Source of the DNA: Steroidobacter agaridevorans
GTDB taxonomy: Bacteria; Pseudomonadota; Gammaproteobacteria; Steroidobacterales; Steroidobacteraceae
DNA length: 64,000 bases
Direction of reading: 5' to 3'
Assembly: GCF_009932555.1 (NCBI RefSeq)
Contig: NZ_BLJO01000003.1
Coordinates: 62,001 to 126,000, forward strand
Shown: one piece after another, positions 25,518 to 34,177 of the stretch
Layout: each line of letters begins with the position of its first letter
Position numbering within the stretch: position 1 is the stretch's first letter
Program-made: the position numbers and the translations under genes
Notes under the pieces: generated by a model
What the model saw: only the letters and a program-made list of their open reading frames with translations
Told to the model about the DNA's origin: nothing
Database searches by the model: none

Positions 25518-26429
25518 GTGCTGGAACGCTTCGCGGGTGAACAGGGTCGGCGGCTGCGTATAGAGGCGCTGACAATGCAGCGCATCGTGGCCGGCGATCG
25601 TGCATTGGCCGAAGAACTCGCAGATGCCTGCGAGTTGCGCGCGCTGGCTGCGGGTGAGGTGCTCATCCGGCAGAACGAAAGCGATAACGATGTTTACTTC
25701 ATCCTGGCTGGTGCGGCCGACATCCTCATCAACGGTCGGCCTTACAACCGACGTCACGCAGGGGAGTGCGTCGGTGAGATGGCGGCCGTGGAACCTATTC
25801 AGCGCCGCTCGGCCTCCGTCATCGCTCACGAAGACAGCGTGGTTGGGAAAGTAACCGAGTCGCAACTTACAGCGCTTGGCCAGCGCCATCCCGATCTGTG
25901 GCGGCAACTCGCTCGACTGCTGGCGCGGCGATTGGCTGAGCGCAATGCCCTGATCGCGCGTCCACGCGAGCGCGTGCGGCTCTTTGTCATCTCGTCGGTC
26001 GAATGCCTGGAGGTCGCGCGCGCAATCGAAAATGCCTTCGCACATGATCCGTTCCTGACGATCCTTTGGACTGACGGCGTCTTTCGTGTCACGAACTACA
26101 CGCTCCAGGATCTAGAAGACCAGGTGGACCAGTCGGATTTTGCGGTGGCGATCGCCCATTCGGACGATCTGACTCACAGTCGCGAGCAGACCTGGCCCGC
26201 ACCACGCGACAACGTCATCTTCGAGTTGGGGCTATTCATGGGCCGATTGGGGCGCAACCGGGCCATCCTGATGGAACCGCGCGAGGAGAAGCTTAAGTTG
26301 CCGAGTGATCTCGCCGGTGTTCACACGATCGCGTACCGCTACGAGCGAGGACAGAATGCGGCAGCGCTAATGGCACCGGCTTGTAACGCGCTGCGCGATC
26401 ATATTATGCGGTTGGGATGCATCGTTTGA
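25518..26429 (+). CDS. PycTIR-like effector: cNMP-binding domain plus TIR
   Basis: A 303-aa protein starting at GTG 25518 with AAAGGAG ten bases upstream, 14 bases after the membrane effector gene. Residues about 37-140 form a CAP/PKA-type cyclic nucleotide-binding domain (GEVLIRQNESDNDVYFILAG; phosphate-binding cassette GECVGEMAAVEPIQRRSAS at 82-100). Residues about 153-275 form the CAP12/Pycsar TIR domain, with PRDNVIFELGLFMGRLGR and the candidate catalytic Glu236. Known PycTIR proteins bind cUMP or cCMP and then degrade NAD+. Domain order and hallmark motifs are clear. Confidence 0.88.
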   Translation: MLERFAGEQGRRLRIEALTMQRIVAGDRALAEELADACELRALAAGEVLIRQNESDNDVYFILAGAADILINGRPYNRRHAGECVGEMAAVEPIQRRSASVIAHEDSVVGKVTESQLTALGQRHPDLWRQLARLLARRLAERNALIARPRERVRLFVISSVECLEVARAIENAFAHDPFLTILWTDGVFRVTNYTLQDLEDQVDQSDFAVAIAHSDDLTHSREQTWPAPRDNVIFELGLFMGRLGRNRAILMEPREEKLKLPSDLAGVHTIAYRYERGQNAAALMAPACNALRDHIMRLGCIV

Positions 26430-26437
26430 GCTGCGGC

Positions 26438-27133
26438 ATGACGCTGAATGAGGATTTGCAGCGCGAGGTCCGAGACATCTTCCGATCAAGGTGGGCTGAG
26501 CGCGACGGTCGCATTGTGCCGAGCCCGGAGGATCTAAGCTTAGGAAATGACGCCGTTAAGCTGGACGCCTGCGTGTTATACGCCGACATGTCGGATTCGA
26601 CCGATCTTGTGGACGATTACGAGCCGCAGTTTGCGGCGGAGGTCTACAAGTCATACCTGACATGCGCTGCGCGAATTCTCAAAAGTGAGGGCGCGACTAT
26701 CACGGCTTACGATGGCGATCGCATCATGGCAGTCTTTGTCGGCGACAGTCAGGCGAGCGCGGCGGCGCGCGCCGGATTGAAATTGAACTCAGCCGTGCTC
26801 GATATCATCAATCCTGCGCTTCTGGCCCAATACAATGCCGAGTATCGACTCTCCCATGTGGTGGGCATCGATTGCAGTCCACTATTTGCATCGCGCATAG
26901 GCGTGCGAAACGACAATGATATTGTTTGGGTTGGCCGATCTGCCAACTATGCGGCGAAGCTATGCGCTCTAAATGAGCCGAACACCGTATATATCACTGG
27001 CGACGTTTTTGATCGCCTTGATCGCGCATCGAAGTGTGGTGGCGAACGTAACGAATTGATGTGGTCAGAACGACGCTGGACTCAGCGAGGGAATATGCGC
27101 ATCCACAGCTCGCAGTGGAAGTGGCGAGTGTGA
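26438..27133 (+). CDS. PycC-like pyrimidine cyclase
   Basis: A 231-aa single-domain class III cyclase, the usual partner of PycTIR. Metal-binding aspartates are in VLYADMSDSTDLV (Asp50) and TAYDGDRIMAVF (Asp94), and GRSANYAAKLCALN matches the conserved late motif. ATG 26438 lies eight bases after the PycTIR stop; ATG 26417 would overlap that gene by 13 bases and cannot be excluded. By family it should make cUMP or cCMP on phage infection. Both metal sites are intact, unlike the N-domain of the 510-aa protein. Confidence 0.85.
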   Translation: MTLNEDLQREVRDIFRSRWAERDGRIVPSPEDLSLGNDAVKLDACVLYADMSDSTDLVDDYEPQFAAEVYKSYLTCAARILKSEGATITAYDGDRIMAVFVGDSQASAAARAGLKLNSAVLDIINPALLAQYNAEYRLSHVVGIDCSPLFASRIGVRNDNDIVWVGRSANYAAKLCALNEPNTVYITGDVFDRLDRASKCGGERNELMWSERRWTQRGNMRIHSSQWKWRV

Positions 27134-27210
27134 GCATTCCGAAGTGCCGGTCGGCATCCAGACAGTGGACGAATCTTCAATCCGAATGTAACAAAGAGGG
27201 GCGTTGATCC

Positions 27211-27438
27211 ATGTCACGTAAAACCTATCATGTTACGCCGAGTGGCGAAGACTGGAAAGTCAAGCGCGCCGGCGCGCAACGTGCGGATAGCATTCACGAG
27301 AATAAAAGCGATGCCATTGCGCGTGCCAAGGAATTGGCAAAATCGGCTGATCTCGGTCAGGTCAAGATACATGGCACTGATCGCAAGATTCAGACCGAAT
27401 ACACGTACCATAAGGATCCGCGGAAAATTCCCGGTTAG
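27211..27438 (+). CDS. DUF2188 domain protein
   Basis: A 75-aa small basic protein matching the DUF2188 pattern: YHVTPSGEDWKVKRAGAQRA, an Ala/Lys helix, then GQVKIHGTDRKIQTEYTY and a DP near the end. Start ATG 27211 has AGAGGGG upstream. These proteins are common on mobile elements and in stress loci; function is unknown. It follows the Pycsar cluster by 77 bases and is probably not part of it. Confidence 0.8.
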   Translation: MSRKTYHVTPSGEDWKVKRAGAQRADSIHENKSDAIARAKELAKSADLGQVKIHGTDRKIQTEYTYHKDPRKIPG

Positions 27439-27577
27439 AGTCCGTTGTGACAGTACTCCTGACCAACGCACCTGCCCGCCCGCCGAGAGGCCGCGTCATG
27501 CAGACGCGTCATCGGAGACGCTGGACTTATCCCGAGCCATAGGGATAGTGTCGTCCTGCGGACCGCAATCCGCGTAG

Positions 27578-27615
27578 GGCGGCCCCCGCCGGTGCGCTAA
27601 CACCGACGAGGGCCT
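27578..27615. promoter_or_regulatory. Structured hairpin leader
   Basis: GGCCCCCGCCGGTG (27581-27594), loop CGCTAA, CACCGACGAGGGCC (27601-27614) form a long imperfect hairpin with GGCCC/GGGCC and CGGTG/CACCG pairs, 29 bases before the start of the next small gene. It lacks a T-run, so a leader or protein-binding element is more likely than a simple terminator. Distinct in sequence from the leaders at 16899-18218. Confidence 0.5.
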
Positions 27616-27642
27616 AACCACAACGCCTTCAGAGAGGCAGTT

Positions 27643-27894
27643 ATGGCTTCCTATAGTATGGCGCACCCGGCGCTTGCGCGGGAGCGTGCGTGTATCTCAC
27701 GCGATCAAACGGCGCATCGAGCCGATTCCGCCTGTCGACCCCAGCCACATCCGCCCGCGGTCTGGCAGCCTGAGAGGCCTCCCGCGGCAGCAGCGGCACA
27801 CTCGGCGTCGCCGACCGCTCCACCCGCCATCGATTCTCGGAAGTTCCGCCGCCGATACATCCTGGCCTGGCCCCAGCTGGGAGGCGAGCCATGA
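27643..27894 (+). CDS. Small Pro/Ala/Arg-rich protein, unknown
   Basis: An 83-aa predicted protein. Support comes from a strong AGAGAGG ribosome binding site before ATG 27643 and an ATGA junction with the next gene. Composition (Pro, Ala, Arg, His) is low-complexity, probably disordered, so the gene is less certain than its neighbours. No family recognised. Confidence 0.45.
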   Translation: MASYSMAHPALARERACISRDQTAHRADSACRPQPHPPAVWQPERPPAAAAAHSASPTAPPAIDSRKFRRRYILAWPQLGGEP

Positions 27895-28232
27895 CCCGCG
27901 CCAAACGCGACGACATGGTCGTCATCGGCATGGGGCTCATTACGCTGCTCGAAGCCGTGCGGCAGACGGAGACGTGGTGGCGCATTCAGGGCAACGATGA
28001 GGCGCTTCGACACGCCCGTGTGCTCGGCCATGCGGTCCGCGAAACCCACCGCAAGTTCTTCTCGCAAGCCTACTCAACCGATGATGACGTTGGCCAGGCA
28101 CTGTTCACGGCGGAGGGTCTACGCGATGCCGCCCGACAATGTCACGAAGGGCAGGCGGCGCTGCATGAACGATTGATCGGCGGCGCGGAGATCATCGAAC
28201 GGTTGTGTCGCTCGCGGGGTGACCAGCCATGA
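27891..28232 (+). CDS. Conserved-looking small ICE protein, unknown
   Basis: A 113-aa helical protein with IGMGLITLLEAVRQTETWWR and HAVRETHRKFFSQAYSTDDD. Overlaps both neighbours by four bases (ATGA junctions), so the three genes 27643-28783 form a translationally coupled operon. No known family; soluble and probably cytoplasmic. Confidence 0.6.
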   Translation: MTRAKRDDMVVIGMGLITLLEAVRQTETWWRIQGNDEALRHARVLGHAVRETHRKFFSQAYSTDDDVGQALFTAEGLRDAARQCHEGQAALHERLIGGAEIIERLCRSRGDQP

Positions 28233-28783
28233 AGCGTGCTGGGTCAGGAGGAGTGAAGAAAGACCGCAAGGCGACCCGGACCGACCGGTCGCAGAGAAAG
28301 CGGGTGCGCGCCGCCGCGCCGGCTACGTTCGATGCCAAGAGCATCACGGATCTGGTTGAAACATGCCGCACCAAGGTCGCCAGGCTCATTAAACCCACCG
28401 AGATCACCTATCGAACGCTATTCGAATACTACGACTATGAAGGCGACGATCCGGAGCTATGGCAGTGCTGCCGGCTGGTGTGTCAGCTGCTGAAACAGAC
28501 GGACGCCGCGCTCATCCAGTTCGGCATTACGCCCCATAAGATCTTCCCGAGCGAATGCGCTGATATTGCGACGGGGTGTGAGGCGCAACAACGATGGTTG
28601 CACCCGGCCATACACGTAATTCGCTCGGTCATCTATGTGCTTCTCGACCAGAAAGCCGATCGCATAGACGAGGTACTTCCCGCCCTGCGCGATATGGAGC
28701 GCGACGTCAATGAGATCGTCGGTGCGCTGGGGCAGGTGATTAAGGGGTGTCATCAGCTCGTTGATCAGAGGGCCGCGCGGTGA
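28229..28783 (+). CDS. ICE protein of unknown function
   Basis: A 184-aa protein with a very basic N-terminal 35 residues, then a helical body (ITDLVETCRTKVARLIKPTE ... YYDYEGDDPELWQCCRLVCQ). The C-terminal half is helical with VIRSVIYVLLDQKADRIDEV. Last gene of the coupled operon with its two upstream neighbours. The basic tail could bind nucleic acid; no family recognised. Confidence 0.6.
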   Translation: MKRAGSGGVKKDRKATRTDRSQRKRVRAAAPATFDAKSITDLVETCRTKVARLIKPTEITYRTLFEYYDYEGDDPELWQCCRLVCQLLKQTDAALIQFGITPHKIFPSECADIATGCEAQQRWLHPAIHVIRSVIYVLLDQKADRIDEVLPALRDMERDVNEIVGALGQVIKGCHQLVDQRAAR

Positions 28784-28803
28784 TTGCGAACTTCAGGTTA
28801 GCG

Positions 28804-28838
28804 AGCGGTGACCCCGAGGCGTGGATCGTGTCACCGCT
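28804..28838. repeat. Inverted repeat downstream of the small-gene operon
   Basis: AGCGGTGA (28804-28811) and TCACCGCT (28831-28838) are perfect 8-base inverted arms with a 19-base loop, 20 bases after the preceding stop. No T-run follows, so terminator function is uncertain. Confidence 0.4.
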
Positions 28839-28959
28839 GGTGTCGGCGCCAAGATCGTGAAGCGCCGAGCCAACATCAGACCTCGCCAACTCCATCCAAA
28901 AATCCAGTGCTCCGTTCTTCGATCTGACAGCCGACCGCTGTGCGTCGACGGAGGCGTCT

Positions 28960-29325
28960 ATGGTCGATAAGCGACCAAAGCGGCCGGAGCGTCAAGACCT
29001 CGGCGGAAAAGATGCCGTCGAAAAGGGTGGGTCAGCTAACACTGAAAGTACATCGAACGAAACGCCCGACCCGTCCCAGGTGCTGGCGACGTTGATCGAG
29101 GCAGAGCGTACGGAGCTGATGTACGTCCACAGCATCCTCAGGATGCTCTACGAGGTTCTGCTCTACTCCGATGACGATGACGGAACGATGCACGCGGATG
29201 TGGCGCGTACGTGTTCCATGCTGATTCGCGAGAGCATGGAGCGCCTGGAGGTTCTCGTCAGGCGATATAAGGCTGGGGAGTTTCAGACGTCGGCGGGGGC
29301 GCAGCGCCCGGCGGAGGGTGCATGA
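28960..29325 (+). CDS. Small acidic ICE protein, unknown
   Basis: A 121-aa protein with a charged disordered N-terminus (about 45 residues) and a helical core (DPSQVLATLIEAERTELMYV ... RTCSMLIRESMERLEVLVRR). Ends in an ATGA junction with the XRE regulator gene, so the two are co-translated. Its core resembles, in general character only, small helical partners of regulators. No family recognised. Confidence 0.55.
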   Translation: MVDKRPKRPERQDLGGKDAVEKGGSANTESTSNETPDPSQVLATLIEAERTELMYVHSILRMLYEVLLYSDDDDGTMHADVARTCSMLIRESMERLEVLVRRYKAGEFQTSAGAQRPAEGA

Positions 29326-29747
29326 ACGACGTGCCCGCCACACGCAAGTCGACGATCAAAGCCGAGAGTCGCGTCTACTTTGCCGCACTGGGGCGCCGAA
29401 TCACACAGTTGCGCAAGTCACGCGGCTACACCCAAGCCGAGTTTGCCCGTGCCCTTGGCGTGTCACAACAGGCGGTCTTCGCCTATGAACTCGGCGATCG
29501 ACGTGCGTCGGTCATGATTGTGGAGCGAATCGCGACGCTGTACAGGATTTCGATGGATGAAGTGATCGGACGTGTGCCAGAGCGGAAACCGCCGCCGAAC
29601 CGCCGACTCTCGCCACGAGCGATGCGGCATGCCGAGCGGCTCCAGGGACTATCCAAGACGGCGCAGCGTTTCATTATTCGACAGATCGACGTTCTGGAAG
29701 AGATAGGGCGCGCAGCGAAGCGAGAGGCGTCCCGTCAGGTCAAATGA
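29322..29747 (+). CDS. XRE-family helix-turn-helix regulator
   Basis: A 141-aa repressor-like protein. Residues about 24-80 form a Cro/cI-type HTH: LGRRITQLRKSRGYTQAEFA, then RALGVSQQAVFAYELGDRRA. The C-terminal half contains LSPRAMRHAERLQGLSKTAQ and a basic tail. It lies before the recombinase genes, where it could control excision or the small-gene operon; this is inferred from position. Confidence 0.85.
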   Translation: MNDVPATRKSTIKAESRVYFAALGRRITQLRKSRGYTQAEFARALGVSQQAVFAYELGDRRASVMIVERIATLYRISMDEVIGRVPERKPPPNRRLSPRAMRHAERLQGLSKTAQRFIIRQIDVLEEIGRAAKREASRQVK

Positions 29748-29930
29748 TGCCGTCAGTGACCGATGAAATTGAGTTTCACCGCTTTATCGGCGAAATAGGC
29801 GTGACGCAAGGCGTGCCGTTATACGCCGAATTTTCCGCGAAACAGGGTAGTGATCTTCCCGCCTGGCTGAGTAACGCTGTAAGTCGTGACAACACGTCTT
29901 CAAGCGTTAAGAACGGCGGCGGAGATTCTC

Positions 29931-30155
29931 ATGGACGGTGTACCAACCAACCCCGACAGGCAACAAACGCAACCGCTCGCGCCCGACTTGCTGGACGAAC
30001 TTGCCGCTGTTTACGCGCGAGCGGCCGCGAGGGCGTACTTCGCAAAGTATCGACAAGCACGGCATTCGGCCTCTGGTCGCACCGACCTGCGTACGCCGGC
30101 CGAGTCGCAGACGTCTGCACACCAAACTTCGGTCACGGGTACGCAGCTGCGTTAG
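29931..30155 (+). CDS. Small helical protein paired with recombinase 1
   Basis: A 74-aa protein from ATG 29931 with GGCGGAG upstream. Its centre (LAPDLLDELAAVYARAAARA) resembles the protein at 32209-32415 (ALDELLLDQLALVFAQAALE), which also precedes a serine recombinase gene. It may be a recombination directionality factor or another partner of the recombinase; no known family was recognised. Confidence 0.55.
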   Translation: MDGVPTNPDRQQTQPLAPDLLDELAAVYARAAARAYFAKYRQARHSASGRTDLRTPAESQTSAHQTSVTGTQLR

Positions 30156-30168
30156 TGAGGAGAGAATC

Positions 30169-31953
30169 GTGAGCGCGGTATTGCAGCCAGGATGGACACC
30201 GCGAGTTGCCCTGTACGCTCGCTATAGTTCCGATCAGCAACGCTCGGCGAGCATCGACGATCAGTTCAGAAACTGTCGGCGCCGTGTCGATGCCGAGGGA
30301 TGGCGCATCGCTGAAACGTATGCAGATGAGGCGATGAGCGGCGCGGACAGCAATCGCCCCAGATATCAGGCGATGCTCGCAGCCGCCTCCAATCGCGAGA
30401 TCGATGTTCTGGTGATTGATGACTTGAGTCGGCTGTCGCGCGATCAAGTCGAGAGTGAACGTGTCATTCGCCGCCTTGAGTTCTCGGGTATCCGTCTCAT
30501 CGCCGTCACCGACGGATATGACTCCGAGACCAAGGCGGCGACTCGCAAGATCCAGCGCGGTGTGAAGAATCTCATCAACGAGATGCGTCTCGATGAGTTA
30601 CGTGAACAAGTGCACCGGGGGCTGACCGGCCAGGCGATGAAGAACTACTGGTGCGGCGGTCGGCCCTATGGTTATAGCCTCAAACCCATCCTCGATCCGT
30701 CGAACAAGGATGCGTATGGCAATCCCGCGCGCGTCGGCACCGTTCTGGAGATCGATGAGGCGCAGGCCAAGATTGTGGCGGAGATTTTCGACGGCTACGC
30801 CCGCGGTATCTCCTATTTCACGATTGCTCGCGGGCTGAATGAACGCGGCGTGCCGAGTCCCGGATCGACGTGGAAGCGAGAAGTGAGGCGCTGCCGCGGC
30901 TGGGTCGCCTCGGCGATCCGAACAATGCTTCGAAATCCACTCTACACCGGACACGTCAGGTGGAATGTTTCGCAGTTCATCCGAGATCCGGACTCCGGGA
31001 AGTACAAGCGGCGTCGTCGGTCGGAAGCGGAGTGGGTGAGTCACCACGACGAGTGCCTACGAATCGTCTCAGACGCCACATTCGAGCAGGTGCAGGCCCG
31101 CATGCGTGCACATACCAATCAGGACCAGCGCCTGAAGACCGGCGGCAAGATCAAGTACCTGCTGAGCGGGTTGATGTATTGCGAGATGTGTGGCGCCAAC
31201 TACGTGCTCGGTGATCGCGTCAAATATGTTTGCTCCAGTTACCTTCATGGACGCGCCTGCGCAAACGATGTTCGTCTTCGGCGCGATACCGCAGAAGCGA
31301 TCGTCTTGGCACCGATTCGGGAGCAACTGCGAGAACCTCGGCGCGTCCAAGCCATGATTGCCGAGTTACAGCGTCACTTGATGCAACTGTTCAAGGAGAA
31401 CGCGGCTCGGTCAGCTGAAGCGCCTCGGGAGTTGCAGGAGTTGGATGCGCGTCTGGTGCGGCTGCGTGCGCGTCTTCGGGACGGCGATCCAGACATGGCG
31501 CCGGATGAATTGCAGGCGGCGATCGATCGCGCCGAGATCAAACGCCGGCAACTGCTGGCGGGATTTAACGACGGCGAGGACGTGGCCCAGATGCTCTCAA
31601 CAGTTCCGCGCGCGGCGGAACTCTTGGAGGAGCGGATCGCGCTGGGCCTGCAAGGGGATCAGCAAGCATGTGAGGAGGCGCGGGCGATTCTGCGCACTCT
31701 GATTCCGGACCGGATTCGGCTGTCGAAGAAGGCCGATGGGAGCTTGTGGGCGCATTGCGCCTTTCAACCAGCGGCCTTATTGGCCACCGGTTCGCGTGGT
31801 CGGGGTGAAGCGATATGTACCTTCTCTATGGCCTCCGAACTCCGAAGAAGCTGGAGGCATTCCACTCGGCGAGGTCGAGCAGGCCGTCGTCGAGCAGTTC
31901 GCCGTTTCGTGCGGTCGCAACATAGGGCTCACTCGCCTTCAAGATGTGCTTGA
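30169..31953 (+). CDS. Large serine recombinase 1
   Basis: A 594-aa site-specific recombinase, probably the ICE integrase. The N-terminal resolvase domain has LYARYSSDQQRSASIDDQ (nucleophile Ser20 or Ser21) and DVLVIDDLSRLSRDQVESE. A recombinase domain follows (LTGQAMKNYWCGGRPYGYSL), then a zinc ribbon with paired Cys (MYCEMCGANYV ... YVCSSYLHGRACAND) and a coiled coil near residues 420-500. GTG 30169 has a GAGGAGAG site. The last about 50 residues run past the GTGGTCGGGG core into unrelated-looking Arg-rich sequence, so the native C-terminus may lie near 31800. Confidence 0.9.
   Translation: MSAVLQPGWTPRVALYARYSSDQQRSASIDDQFRNCRRRVDAEGWRIAETYADEAMSGADSNRPRYQAMLAAASNREIDVLVIDDLSRLSRDQVESERVIRRLEFSGIRLIAVTDGYDSETKAATRKIQRGVKNLINEMRLDELREQVHRGLTGQAMKNYWCGGRPYGYSLKPILDPSNKDAYGNPARVGTVLEIDEAQAKIVAEIFDGYARGISYFTIARGLNERGVPSPGSTWKREVRRCRGWVASAIRTMLRNPLYTGHVRWNVSQFIRDPDSGKYKRRRRSEAEWVSHHDECLRIVSDATFEQVQARMRAHTNQDQRLKTGGKIKYLLSGLMYCEMCGANYVLGDRVKYVCSSYLHGRACANDVRLRRDTAEAIVLAPIREQLREPRRVQAMIAELQRHLMQLFKENAARSAEAPRELQELDARLVRLRARLRDGDPDMAPDELQAAIDRAEIKRRQLLAGFNDGEDVAQMLSTVPRAAELLEERIALGLQGDQQACEEARAILRTLIPDRIRLSKKADGSLWAHCAFQPAALLATGSRGRGEAICTFSMASELRRSWRHSTRRGRAGRRRAVRRFVRSQHRAHSPSRCA
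31796..31805. repeat. Putative att core copy inside recombinase 1 3' end
   Basis: GTGGTCGGGG is identical to 34168-34177, which covers the 3' end of tRNA-Pro. In both places it lies about 20 bases after the codons for the paired Leu-Leu near the end of the recombinase, but in a different reading frame, so it is not simply conserved coding. Candidate internal attachment site between tandem elements. Confidence 0.45.
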
Positions 31954-31993
31954 CGAAGCGGTGTTGCCTGTCGCGCGCGCAAACGTCAGGCAT
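31826..31993 (-). CDS. Short minus-strand open frame, possible gene remnant
   Basis: A 55-residue frame, start ATG at 31993, stop at 31826, with natural-looking composition (HRFVKHILKASEPYVATA, then DLAEWNASSFFGVRRP). It overlaps the Arg-rich tail of recombinase 1, which supports the idea that this tail is spurious. No family recognised; may be a small gene or a fragment exposed by an earlier recombination. Confidence 0.3.
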   Translation of the reverse strand: MPDVCARDRQHRFVKHILKASEPYVATARNGELLDDGLLDLAEWNASSFFGVRRP

Positions 31994-32208
31994 GCTTCGG
32001 ACTTAAACGGTCAGGGCGGTGCGCTCCATTCCGTCAGTCGATAAGTTCTTAGCCGCCCATTGGTGACCCTACTTGCGCTAGGCCGGAGCTTAGTACGCAA
32101 AGCTGACTCGATGTCCGCCATGGCGGTTTATGTTGCCGCCATGGCGATGCCTTAACTTCCGGCGACGTATTTCATAGACCGCACCCGAGGACATAGAAGG
32201 GGTGTGGG

Positions 32209-32415
32209 GTGAGCGACGGGACTGATGCAAGCGCACTCGATGAGCTCCTGCTCGATCAGCTCGCGTTGGTCTTCGCGCAAGCTGCGCTCGAGAACTTTCT
32301 TCGGGAGCAGCAGGCGAGTGCCTCACCCGACGGATTGGAAGGAATGGTGGGGTGTGAACTGGTCGCGGAGGCACGCATAGGTGGCAAAATTGATGCACGG
32401 CCGCGCCGACGGTAA
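32209..32415 (+). CDS. Small helical protein paired with recombinase 2
   Basis: A 68-aa protein from GTG 32209 (AGAAGGGG upstream), related to 29931-30155 by ALDELLLDQLALVFAQAALE. Thus the pair [small helical protein, serine recombinase] occurs twice in tandem. The upstream stretch 31994-32208 holds no other gene. Confidence 0.5.
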   Translation: MSDGTDASALDELLLDQLALVFAQAALENFLREQQASASPDGLEGMVGCELVAEARIGGKIDARPRRR

Positions 32416-34167
32416 GATTACGTCGGAGCTATTCATGGCGGTTGCGTAGTGTCCGGCGCAGCTTGTTCTAGCTGGTCAAACTAAGGTCGGCTCCTCCAGT
32501 TCTTTCCAAAGTCACCTGCTCGCCAGGCAATGCACGCCTGGGAGCGCTCGATCTCATTTGTAAAGGAGAGCTCATGCGCGCCGTCATTTACGCTCGTTAC
32601 AGCTCAGAGAATCAGCGAGCCGCGTCTATTGAGGATCAAACTCGCAATTGCCGCCGGCGTGCGGAAGCGAGGCTGGGCTGTTGTTCATGAGTATGCCGAC
32701 GCCGCGATGACGGGCAGCGATTCAAAACGCCCGCAATACCAAGCAATGATCGCCGCGGCATTGAGGGGAGAGTTCGACGTGCTGCTCCTCGATGACCTGT
32801 CACGGCTCACTCGTGACTCCGTCGAGCAGGAACAAACAATTCGACGCCTTGAGTTCCACGGCTCGCGTATTGTCGCGACCAGCGATGGTTACGATAGTCA
32901 GAGCAAGGCTCGCAAGGTTCATCGAAGCGTAAAAGGGTTGATGAATGAGATCTTCCTGGATGATCTCCGCGATAAGACCCACCGCGGTTTGGCGGGGCAG
33001 GCGCTGAAGGGCTACTGGTGCGGCGGTAAGCCGTATGGGTTCAAGTTGAAGCCAATCCTAGATTCGACTCAGCGTGACGCTTACGGCCAACCTGCGCGAA
33101 TTGGCACGGTATTGGAGGTCGATCCCGATCAGGCCGCAGTCGTCCGTTATATATACGAGCGCTTCGTGGATGGCGCGAGCTACACGGTGATCGCTGCGGA
33201 GTTGAGCGGGCGTAATGTCCCCTCGCCCGGATCCACTTGGCGTAGAAAAACGCGACGCTGCGGTGGGTGGATGAACAGCGCTGTGCGAGTCATCGTGAGG
33301 AATCCGCTGTACACGGGCCGCGTGCGGTGGAATGTGTCCCAGTTCGTTCGTGATCCGGATACGGGCAAGCATAAGCGTCGTCGCCGCCCGCAGGCTGATT
33401 GGCACCAATTCCAGGAAGAAACGCTGCGCATCGTTTCGGACGAGATGTTCGAGCGGGCGAAGATGCGCACTCAGGACCGATCGAACCCCAGCAAGCGATT
33501 GAAGTCTGGGTTTAGGGCCAAGTACCTGCTGAGCGGCCTGCTGGTTTGTGGGGCGTGTGACGCCCATTACGTTCTCGCGGACGAGCGGAGTTACGCCTGC
33601 TCATCGCGCTTGAATGGTGGCGTGCATGCGTGTGCTAACCGAATTCGCGTCCGGCGTGACGTGGTGGAACGGGCGATCCTGGACCCCGTACGGCAGGATC
33701 TGCTGTCACCCGATCGGGTTCAAGCAATGGCCGCGGAGATGCAACGGCAGTACGTCCGCACCATGGAGGCCAGCCACGCCCGATCTGCCACGCTCCCAAG
33801 AGAACTCCAGGAGCTTGATGCTCGACTCGATCGGCTGCGCGAACGTCTGCGAGCCGGTGATCCCGACATGGAGCCAGACGAGATTCGTGCGGCAATTGAG
33901 CGTGCCGAGCAGAAGCGGCAGGAGCTTGCGGATGGCCAGGGGTCTATGGGGGCGTCAGCGCAGATTCTGACGACGCTACCAAGAGCGGCCGAACTCTACC
34001 GGCGCCAAATCGAGGATGGGCTGTCCGGTAACGAACGAGCTGCCTCCAAGGCGCGGGTGATCTTACGGGACCTGCTAGGCACGATCCGGCTAAGGCCCGG
34101 CGAGAACGAATCCCTGTTCGCCGAATACCGGCTAAACCCTGCAATCCTGCTCCAGGTGCAGGGTCAG

Positions 34168-34177
34168 GTGGTCGGGG
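34168..34177. repeat. attR: Putative right attachment core at tRNA-Pro 3' end
   Basis: GTGGTCGGGG overlaps the CCA end, discriminator and first acceptor-stem bases of the minus-strand tRNA-Pro gene and matches 31796-31805. It marks the likely ICE/chromosome boundary, since typical chromosomal genes begin just beyond the tRNA. Confidence 0.5.

Noticed and set aside
29744-30172. 142-codon frame after the XRE gene
   Set aside because: Overlaps the better supported small gene at 29931 in another frame; the later part is Arg/Cys-rich noise.
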